Shown: one piece after another, positions 7,275 to 12,282 of the stretch | Layout: each line of letters starts with the position of its first letter | Position numbering within the stretch: the first letter of the stretch is position 1 | DNA from: Rubrivivax sp. | Lineage (GTDB): Bacteria; Pseudomonadota; Gammaproteobacteria; Burkholderiales; Burkholderiaceae | Direction of reading: 5' to 3' | NCBI GenBank assembly: GCA_004211235.1 | Contig: SEEY01000051.1 | Span: forward strand, 1 to 12,282 | Length of the DNA stretch: 12,282 bases | Made by a program: the position numbers and the translations under genes | Notes under the pieces: model-generated | Told to the model about the DNA's origin: nothing | Databases searched by the model: none | What the model saw: the letters and a program-made list of their open reading frames with translations, nothing else

Positions 7275-7961
7275 ATGCCCGCCGATCTCTGGACCCAGTT
7301 CGACGCCGCCCCGCTGGCGCTGACGCTGCGTGTCGCCACGCTGGCGACCGCACTCGCCCTGGTGCTGGGCGTGGCGCTGGGCTGGGTTTTCGCGCGCACG
7401 CGGCTCCCCGGGCGCGGGCTGCTGGAGGCCGTCTGCATGCTGCCGCTGGTGCTGCCGCCCACCGTGCTGGGCTACGGCATCCTGGTGCTCATGGGCCGGC
7501 GCAGCGCCCTCGGCGGCTGGCTGCGCGAGCATTTCGACTACACCGTCATCTTCAACTGGCACGGCGCCGTCATCGCCTCCACGCTGGTGGCGCTGCCGCT
7601 TGTGCTGAAAGGCGCCAGCAGCGCCTTCGCGCAGGTGGACCGCAACCTCGAGGCCGCCGCCCGCACGCTGCGCCAGTCGCGCTGGAGCACCTTCGTGCGC
7701 GTGACGCTGCCGCTGGCCTGGCCCGGCATCCTGGCCGGCACGCTGCTGGCCTTCGCCCGCGCGATGGGCGAGTTCGGCGCCTCGCTGATGGTGGCCGGCT
7801 CCATCCCCGGGCAGACGCAAACGGCGTCCATGGCCATCTACGACGCGGTGCAGGCCGGGCATGACGACCTGGCCATGATGCTGGCCCTCGTCGTGTCGGC
7901 CGTGTCGGTCGCCATCCTGCTGCTGTCCAACCGCTTCCTGCAACGCCCGTCCACGCCATGA
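7275..7961 (+). CDS. modB: Molybdate ABC transporter permease ModB
   Basis: A 228-residue inner-membrane permease with five to six hydrophobic segments, the usual length for ModB. Typical family sequence includes LPLVLPPTVLGYG (helix 2-3 region) and the ATPase-coupling EAA loop, EAAARTLRQSRWSTFVRVTLPLAWPG (about 128-153), followed by FARAMGEFGASLMVAG, which is characteristic of ModB/CysTW-type subunits. It forms the channel for molybdate (and perhaps tungstate) and couples to ModC. It is the first gene of the operon. ATG 7275 lies directly after the ModE-type operator and has no Shine-Dalgarno sequence, so the leader must be very short or absent. Its stop overlaps the modA start in ATGA (7958-7961). 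Confidence 0.95.
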   Translation: MPADLWTQFDAAPLALTLRVATLATALALVLGVALGWVFARTRLPGRGLLEAVCMLPLVLPPTVLGYGILVLMGRRSALGGWLREHFDYTVIFNWHGAVIASTLVALPLVLKGASSAFAQVDRNLEAAARTLRQSRWSTFVRVTLPLAWPGILAGTLLAFARAMGEFGASLMVAGSIPGQTQTASMAIYDAVQAGHDDLAMMLALVVSAVSVAILLLSNRFLQRPSTP

Positions 7962-8698
7962 AGACACTGCTCGCCGCCCTCGCCTGCTCGCTGCCGCTGC
8001 TCGCCTCGGCGCAACAGCTGACCGTGTCCGCCGCCGCCAGCCTGACCGACGCCTTCAAGGAAATCGGCACGCGTTTCGAGGCCGCCCGGCGCGGCAGCAC
8101 GGTGCGCTTCAACTTCGCCGCCTCGGGCGTGCTGCTGCAGCAGATCGCGCAGGGCGCGCCCGTCGACGTGTTCGCCAGCGCCGACCACGAGACGATGAAC
8201 CGCGCCGCCGAGCGCAAGCTCATCGCCAGCGACACGCGGCGCGACTTCGCCAGCAACAGCCTCGTGCTGATCACGCCCGCGCAGGGCTCGCCCGCCATCG
8301 GCGCGCTGGCCGACCTGGCCCGGCCCGAGGTCAAGCGCATCGCCGTCGGCAAGGTGGCCTCGGTGCCGGTGGGCCGCTACACCCAGCAGGCGCTGGAGTC
8401 GGTGCAGCTGTGGGAGCCGCTGGCGCCGAAGTTCGTCTTTGCGGACAACGTGCGTCAGGTGCTGGACTACGTGTCGCGCGGCGAAGTCGAAGCCGGCTTC
8501 GTCTACCGCACGGATGCGGAGCTGGCCAGGAGCAAGGTGACGATCGCGCTGACGGTGGGCGGCCATGCGCCGGCCACCTACCCCGCGGCCGTGGTGGCGG
8601 ACAGCCGACAGCCGGCGCTGGCGCGCGAGTTCGTGGCCTTCCTGGGAGGCACCGAAGCACAGGCCATCCTCGCCAGATACGGGTTCGCAAGACCTTGA
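7958..8698 (+). CDS. modA: Molybdate-binding periplasmic protein ModA
   Basis: A 246-residue periplasmic solute-binding protein. Residues 1-18 are a signal peptide ending in ASA|QQ. The oxyanion-binding segments of ModA are visible: AAASLTDAF near the N-terminus, NFAASGVLLQQI (serine ligand), a VASVPVGRYTQQAL segment, and DYVSRGEVEAGFVYRTDA, with the C-terminal-lobe valine and tyrosine ligands. It captures molybdate and delivers it to ModBC. Its start overlaps modB by four bases (ATGA) and its stop overlaps modC by four (TTGA, 8695-8698). ModA second, after ModB, differs from the usual modABC order. Confidence 0.95.
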   Translation: MKTLLAALACSLPLLASAQQLTVSAAASLTDAFKEIGTRFEAARRGSTVRFNFAASGVLLQQIAQGAPVDVFASADHETMNRAAERKLIASDTRRDFASNSLVLITPAQGSPAIGALADLARPEVKRIAVGKVASVPVGRYTQQALESVQLWEPLAPKFVFADNVRQVLDYVSRGEVEAGFVYRTDAELARSKVTIALTVGGHAPATYPAAVVADSRQPALAREFVAFLGGTEAQAILARYGFARP

Positions 8699-9396
8699 TC
8701 GACATTGCGCTCAGTCTGTCCGTCAGCGACACACGCCGCCGCTTCGACCTGGACATCGCCTTCGCCACCGACGCGCCCTTCCTCGCGCTCTACGGACCGT
8801 CGGGTGCCGGCAAGTCGCTGACGCTGCAGGCGATGGCCGGGCTGCTGCCGGTCCGCGCCGGCCATGTGAAGCTCGACGGCCGGGCGCTGCTGGACACGGC
8901 GGCCGGCATCGACGTTCAGCCCGAGGCGCGCGGTGTGGGCTATCTGTTCCAGCACTACGCCCTCTTCCCTCACCTCAGCGTGCGCGACAACGTCGCCTTC
9001 GGGCTGACCAGCTGGCGGCGCCGGCTGCAAGGCGATGACGCGGTGCGGGTCGATGCGCTGATCGAGTCCTTCGGCCTCACGGCCCTCGCGCGCAGCAAGC
9101 CGGCCACCCTCTCCGGCGGCCAGCAGCAGCGCGTGGCCCTGGCGCGGGCGCTGGCCTGCAAGCCGCAGGTGCTGCTGCTGGACGAACCTTTCGCCGCGCT
9201 GCACAGCGCCCTGCGCCGCGAGCTGCGCGAGGAGCTGAAGCGGGTGCGGGCGCAGTGGGGCATTCCGGCGGTGATGGTCAGCCACGATGCCGACGACGTG
9301 GTGGCGCTGGCCGACGAGGTCTACCTCGTCGAAGGCGGGCGCGTGACCGAGCGCCTGGTTGCCGGCCGCGACGACCTGCGGGCGCGCCTGGCATGA
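8695..9396 (+). CDS. modC: Molybdate ABC transporter ATPase ModC, short form without MOP domain
   Basis: A 233-residue ABC ATPase that powers ModB. Motifs in order: Walker A GPSGAGKS (34-41), Q-loop Q86 (YLFQHYALFPHLSV), signature LSGGQ (139-143), Walker B LLLDE (160-164) and H-loop H197. The D-loop position that is normally Asp (SALD) reads AALH, giving H170. Standard ModC proteins have about 350 residues and end in a molybdate-binding MOP/TOBE domain; this one stops soon after the ATPase core. The start is TTG 8695, inside the modA stop (TTGA). The open frame upstream, back to 8410, reads antifamily sequence under modA and is not part of the gene. Its stop overlaps modE in ATGA (9393-9396). 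Confidence 0.92.
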   Translation: MIDIALSLSVSDTRRRFDLDIAFATDAPFLALYGPSGAGKSLTLQAMAGLLPVRAGHVKLDGRALLDTAAGIDVQPEARGVGYLFQHYALFPHLSVRDNVAFGLTSWRRRLQGDDAVRVDALIESFGLTALARSKPATLSGGQQQRVALARALACKPQVLLLDEPFAALHSALRRELREELKRVRAQWGIPAVMVSHDADDVVALADEVYLVEGGRVTERLVAGRDDLRARLA

Positions 9397-10190
9397 CGGC
9401 CCACGACCATCCGCTGCTGCAAGGCGAGCTGCGCCTGGCCGGCCGGCTCGATGGCCGCTTCTTCGACCTGCTCGCCGCGCTGGCGCTGACCGGCTCGCTG
9501 CAGAAGGCCGCCCGCGCCGCCGGCTACAGCTACAAGGGTGCCTGGCTGGTGCTGGACGCCGCGACCGCCCTGACGCATGCGCCGCTGGTCGACAAGGCCA
9601 CCGGCGGCGCGGGTGGCGGCGGCACGCGGCTGACGGCCGAAGGCGAAGCGCTGCTCGCCGCTTGGCGCGAACTGCAGGCCCGCCACAGCGCCTTCCTGCA
9701 TGAACAGGCCGCGTGGCTGGCCACGCAACCGGCGCTCGATGCGCTGCTGAAAAGGATGAGCATGAAGACGACCGCCCGCAACCAGTTCCTCGGCCGCATC
9801 GCCGCCGTCAACGCCGGCCCGTCGACGACGACGGTGAGTGTCGCGCTGGACGATGGCCAGCACGTCACCGCCTCGATGACGACCGAGGCTGCGCAGGAAC
9901 TCGCCGTCAGCCAAGGCCAGGAGGCGCTGGCGCTCGTGAAGAGCAGCGAGGTCGTGCTGGTGACGGACTTCGGCGGCTACCGGTTGTCGGCACGCAACCA
10001 GCTGGCCGGCACCGTGTCGCGCGTGGAGCGCGGCGCGGTGTCGTCGCTGATCGGGCTGACGCTGCCGGGCGGCACGGTCGTGACCGCCAGCGTGACGAAC
10101 GACGCAGTCGATGGCCTCGGCCTGGCCGCGGGTCAACCGGCGACGGCCGTGTTCAAGGCCTACGCCGTCATGCTGGCCGTTCGCGCTTAA
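9393..10190 (+). CDS. modE: Molybdate-responsive transcriptional regulator ModE (HTH plus two MOP domains)
   Basis: A 265-residue regulator with full E. coli-type ModE architecture. Residues about 20-90 are a winged helix-turn-helix of the LysR-like HTH_1 type, with recognition region [17 protein letters not shown] (35-51). Two MOP/TOBE domains follow, 124-191 and 198-265; each opens with the motif SARN/TARN-Q-x-x-G. The paired MOP domains bind molybdate, after which ModE represses mod transport genes. The probable target is the palindrome at 7246-7269. Start ATG 9393 overlaps the modC stop (ATGA); the frame is open further upstream but that part is antisense-frame modC. The stop TAA (10188-10190) shares bases with the stop of the convergent DUF1348 gene. 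Confidence 0.94.
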   Translation: MTAHDHPLLQGELRLAGRLDGRFFDLLAALALTGSLQKAARAAGYSYKGAWLVLDAATALTHAPLVDKATGGAGGGGTRLTAEGEALLAAWRELQARHSAFLHEQAAWLATQPALDALLKRMSMKTTARNQFLGRIAAVNAGPSTTTVSVALDDGQHVTASMTTEAAQELAVSQGQEALALVKSSEVVLVTDFGGYRLSARNQLAGTVSRVERGAVSSLIGLTLPGGTVVTASVTNDAVDGLGLAAGQPATAVFKAYAVMLAVRA

Positions 10191-10648
10191 AGGCCGAGAT
10201 CGCTCAGGCTCGGATGCTCGTCGGGCCTGCGGCCCAGCGGCCAGAAGAACAGGCGCGCCGACTCCGCAATCGGCAGGTCGTTGATGCTCGCAAAGCGACG
10301 CCGCATCAGGCCCTCGTCGGTGAACTCCCAGTTCTCGTTGCCGTAACTGCGGAACCAGTGGCCCGAGTCGTCATGCCACTCGTAGGCAAAGCGCACGGCG
10401 ATGCGGTTGCCCGTGTAGGCCCATAACTCCTTGATCAGCCGGTAATCCAGCTCACGCGCCCACTTGCGGGTGAGCAGCGCATGCACCTGATCGCGGCCGA
10501 CCGGGAACTCGGCGCGGTTGCGCCAGACCGTGTCGTCCGTGTAGACGCCGACGACGCGGTCCGGGTCGCGGCTGTTCCAGGCGTCCTCGGCCATGCGCAC
10601 CTTCTGGATGGCCGATTCAAGCGTGAACGGCGGCAGCGGCGGCTTCAT
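10187..10648 (-). CDS. DUF1348 / NTF2-like (SnoaL-fold) protein
   Basis: A 153-residue soluble protein of the DUF1348 family, within the NTF2/SnoaL-like cone fold. Strongly conserved family stretches are present: [64 protein letters not shown] and [13 protein letters not shown]. No signal peptide. The biochemical function is not known to me; the fold serves both enzymes and binding proteins. ATG 10648 starts two bases after the cyanase stop (TGATCATG), with no clear ribosome site, so it is probably translated by coupling to cynS. A TTG at 10654 would overlap the stop but adds only two residues. The tie to cyanase suggests a role linked to cyanate or its products, which is inference only. Confidence 0.88.
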   Translation of the reverse strand: MKPPLPPFTLESAIQKVRMAEDAWNSRDPDRVVGVYTDDTVWRNRAEFPVGRDQVHALLTRKWARELDYRLIKELWAYTGNRIAVRFAYEWHDDSGHWFRSYGNENWEFTDEGLMRRRFASINDLPIAESARLFFWPLGRRPDEHPSLSDLGL

Positions 10649-10650
10649 GA

Positions 10651-11094
10651 TCAATACGTCTTGTAGGGGAGGAACTTGCCGCTCATGACGATGGACACGC
10701 GGTCGCCGGCTGCGTTGGGCTCGCGCTGCAGGTCCATCTTGAAGTCGATGGCGCTCATGATGCCGTCGCCGAATTCTTCATGGATCAGCTCCTTGAAGGT
10801 CGTGCCGTAGACGCTGATCAGCTCATAGAAACGGTAGATCAGCGGGTCGGTCGGCACGCTGGTGGGCAGGCTGCCCTTGTAGGGCACGACCTTGAGCCAT
10901 TGCGCCTCGGTTTCGGTGAGGTCGAAGTGCTTGGCGAGCTTGGCGGCCTGCTCGTCGTTGAAGGTCATCTGGCCGAGGCAGCCGGCGGTGACCCATTCCT
11001 TGCTGAGGCCGATGTCGGCGGCGACGTCGGCCCACTTGATGCCTTTGGCGACCTTGGTGGCGATGATTTTTTCGGTGACTTCGAGGCGGCTCAT
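10651..11094 (-). CDS. cynS: Cyanate hydratase (cyanase)
   Basis: A 147-residue cytosolic enzyme that converts cyanate and bicarbonate to carbamate and CO2, the carbamate then giving ammonia and CO2. Residues about 1-75 are the helical DNA-binding-like N-terminal domain; about 80-147 are the catalytic domain. The three catalytic residues of E. coli CynS (R96, E99, S122) are all present with a constant offset of eight: R88 and E91 in [12 protein letters not shown]114 in [10 protein letters not shown]. The length is close to the E. coli enzyme. ATG 11094 has AGGAG six bases upstream and overlaps the stop of the ABC ATPase gene in ATGA. Operon context with an NrtD-like transporter supports cyanate uptake followed by hydrolysis. 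Confidence 0.96.
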   Translation of the reverse strand: MSRLEVTEKIIATKVAKGIKWADVAADIGLSKEWVTAGCLGQMTFNDEQAAKLAKHFDLTETEAQWLKVVPYKGSLPTSVPTDPLIYRFYELISVYGTTFKELIHEEFGDGIMSAIDFKMDLQREPNAAGDRVSIVMSGKFLPYKTY

Positions 11095-11972
11095 GCGGTG
11101 CTCCTGTGAATGGCGGGGTGGGTGTCGAGGGAAAGGATTTCGGCGGTCTGCGCGAGGCCCGGCCGCACCTCGGGTGGATGCTCCGGCGCGCGGCCATGCG
11201 AAAGGGTTGCGCTGCGCTCGACGAGAAAGTCGACGAGGTGGTTGCGGATCCGATAGAACTGCGGGTCGTGGTGCAGCGAGGCACGCTGGCGGTCACGGCT
11301 CATCGTGTTGACGACGATCTCCGCCACGCGGGCCTGCGGGCCGTTGGCCATCAGCAGGATGCGGTCGGCGAGAAGAATCGCTTCGTCCACGTCGTGCGTG
11401 ATCATGAAGACGGTCTGCCGCGTGGCGGCGCAGATCTTCAGCAACTCGTCCTGGATGGTGCCGCGCGTCAGCGCATCGAGCGCGCCGAAGGGCTCGTCCA
11501 GCAGCAGCATGCGCGGCTCGATGGCGAAGGCGCGGGCGATGCCCACGCGCTGCTTCATGCCGCCGGAGAGCTGGCTGGGCTTCTTGTCCAGCGCGGGCGT
11601 CAGGCCGACGAGGGCGACGTACTTTTCGACCTGCTTGTCGACCTCGGCGCGCTTCCAGTCGGGCCACTTGCTGCGCACCGCGAAGGCGATGTTCTGGCGC
11701 ACGGTGAGCCAAGGCATCAGCGCATGGCCCTGGAAGACGACGCCGCGCTCCAGCCCCGGCGCGTTTACCTCGCGCCGGGCCATGAAGACGTGGCCCTCGC
11801 TGGCCTGCTCCAGCCCGGCCAGCACGTTGAGGATGGTCGTCTTGCCGCAACCGCTGTGGCCGATGATGCAGACGAACTCGCCCTCGGTCAGCGTGAAGTT
11901 GACGTTATCGAAGACGGTCGCGTCGCCATAGCGTTTGGCCAGGCCCTGCACCTGCACGAGTTCAGTCGACAT
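11091..11972 (-). CDS. cynD: NitT/TauT-family ABC ATPase, cyanate (or nitrate) uptake
   Basis: A 293-residue ATPase of the nitrate/sulfonate/taurine ABC family, close to NrtD/CynD. Motifs: Walker A GHSGCGKT (38-45), Q-loop Q81 (GVVFQGHALMPWLTV), signature LSGGM (135-139), Walker B MLLLDE (155-160), a normal D-loop GALD (163-166), and H-loop H193. The C-terminus (about 258-293) is a Pro/His-rich extension past the usual core. It would energise cyanate or nitrate import with the upstream permease; the cyanase directly downstream favours cyanate, and the gene symbol rests on that context. ATG 11972 is chosen (AAGG nine bases upstream); the frame runs to 11999 without a better start. It overlaps the permease stop by 11 bases. 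Confidence 0.88.
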   Translation of the reverse strand: MSTELVQVQGLAKRYGDATVFDNVNFTLTEGEFVCIIGHSGCGKTTILNVLAGLEQASEGHVFMARREVNAPGLERGVVFQGHALMPWLTVRQNIAFAVRSKWPDWKRAEVDKQVEKYVALVGLTPALDKKPSQLSGGMKQRVGIARAFAIEPRMLLLDEPFGALDALTRGTIQDELLKICAATRQTVFMITHDVDEAILLADRILLMANGPQARVAEIVVNTMSRDRQRASLHHDPQFYRIRNHLVDFLVERSATLSHGRAPEHPPEVRPGLAQTAEILSLDTHPAIHRSTA

Positions 11973-12240
11973 AGGTGATCGCCTTCTGGGCGCGGGCAAA
12001 CAGCAGGTCCAGCGCCATGCCGACCAGGCCGATGACGAGGATGGCGAAGATGACGTTGGGCAGGCTCAGGTTGTTCCACTCGTTCCAGACGAAGTAGCCG
12101 ATGCCCGTGCCGCCCACCAGCATCTCGGCGGCAACGATGACGAGCCAGGCGATGCCCATGCTGATGCGCATGCCGGTCAGGATGGGCATCGCCTGGCTGG
12201 TCATCGTGGCCGCCGAGATGCTGGTCGGCGGCACGGGCAT
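11962..12240 (-). CDS. ABC permease, C-terminal fragment (NrtB/CynB-like), broken at an inverted junction
   Basis: Only the last 73 residues (from about base 12183 leftward) resemble a NitT/TauT permease: LTGMRISMGIAWL, VAAEMLVGGTGIGYF, then a last hydrophobic segment ending ARAQKAITYVD. This part should be the end of the cyanate/nitrate channel subunit that partners the downstream ATPase. To the right of 12183 the frame no longer reads permease: it reads the antisense of an inverted copy of the same gene, gives an artificial ATG at 12240, and hits an in-frame TAA at 12244-12246. A normal permease of this family is about 250-300 residues, so roughly two thirds is missing. As it stands the gene could not make a working permease. 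Whether the break is real or an assembly chimera cannot be decided here. Confidence 0.72.
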   Translation of the reverse strand: MPVPPTSISAATMTSQAMPILTGMRISMGIAWLVIVAAEMLVGGTGIGYFVWNEWNNLSLPNVIFAILVIGLVGMALDLLFARAQKAITYVD

Positions 12241-12282
12241 CGGTTACTTCGTCTGGAACGAGTGGAACAACCTGAGCCTGCC
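12059..12282. repeat. 224-bp near-perfect palindrome (inverted duplication) at the window end
   Basis: Base i pairs with base 24341-i throughout, centred on GCATGC (12168-12173). Of 112 pairs, eight mismatch: 12097/12244, 12115/12226, 12133/12208, 12142/12199, 12160/12181 and three adjacent pairs at 12165-12167. The clear arms are 12059-12159 and 12182-12282 (97 of 101 match), around a 22-base centre that is itself a quasi-palindrome inside the permease gene. The right arm ends at the window edge, so the repeat may be longer. Confidence 0.95.
12182..12282 (+). pseudogene. Inverted partial copy of the NrtB/CynB-like permease, running off the window
   Basis: From ATG 12182 the plus strand encodes 33 residues identical to the minus-strand permease: MGIAWLVIVAAEMLVGG followed by TGIGYFVWNEWNNLSL. 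Four codons differ, all synonymous (CTG/CTC, GTG/GTT, GTC/GTG, GGT/GGC, plus/minus copy). Upstream of 12182 the conserved ILTGMRIS segment is absent and the frame reads the antisense of the first copy, so this copy also lacks its N-terminal part. It continues past the right edge. Confidence 0.75.

Noticed and set aside
8410..8694. N-terminal extension of ModC upstream of TTG 8695
   Set aside because: It lies in another frame inside modA and translates to low-complexity Gly/Arg/Ala sequence; ModC similarity begins at 8695.
10780..11109. Plus-strand open frame opposite cyanase
   Set aside because: Antisense to a fully conserved cynS with all catalytic residues; no domain or ribosome site supports it.
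12158..12282. A genuine new plus-strand gene starting at ATG 12158
   Set aside because: Its first eight codons are the antisense of the minus-strand permease and the rest is the inverted permease copy, so it is a product of the palindrome rather than an independent gene.

Overview
The window is high-GC, tightly packed bacterial DNA. Codon use, gene content and the best-recognised proteins (GPH-type transporter, cytochrome c/PQQ dehydrogenase fusion, DUF1348 protein, NrtD-like ATPase) suggest a betaproteobacterium of the Burkholderiales. That placement is inference from style, not from a marker gene.

Layout, left to right. (1) 2-991 (+): the C-terminal part of a hybrid sensor kinase with a receiver domain. 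(2) 1121-2632 (+): a GPH-family sugar:cation symporter. (3) 2661-4352 (-), convergent with it: a secreted cytochrome c fused to a PQQ sugar dehydrogenase. (4) 6113-4454 (-): a likely three-gene unit, BON lipoprotein, ferritin-like diiron protein, membrane-anchored BON protein; a hairpin with a short T-rich tail follows it. (5) 7191-6268 (-): a DedA membrane protein fused to a rhodanese domain. (6) 7275-10190 (+): a complete molybdate operon in the order modB-modA-modC-modE. All three of its junctions are 4-base overlaps, and a ModE-type operator ends 5 bases before the first start codon. (7) 12183-10187 (-): the end of a cyanate operon, with permease fragment, NrtD/CynD-like ATPase, cyanase, and a DUF1348 (NTF2-like) protein. 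Its last gene shares its stop-codon bases with the stop of modE.

How the genes work together. ModA binds molybdate in the periplasm, ModB and ModC import it, and ModE probably senses it and represses the operon. The cyn genes probably import cyanate and hydrolyse it with bicarbonate to ammonia and CO2, as a nitrogen source or for detoxification. The symporter and the PQQ dehydrogenase both point to sugar use, but nothing proves they act together. The BON/ferritin unit looks like an envelope-stress or iron-handling module.

The most unusual feature is at the right edge. Bases 12059-12282 form a 224-bp near-perfect palindrome. The C-terminal half of the cyanate/nitrate permease runs leftward, and a second copy of the same coding segment runs rightward. 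The 101-bp arms differ at only four bases, all at synonymous third codon positions. It is either a fold-back chimera of two diverged alleles or a real inverted duplication that has destroyed the permease gene. No clearly new biological system was recognised beyond this. No stretch over 300 bases lacks a gene, and I saw no tRNA, rRNA, CRISPR array or insertion sequence.
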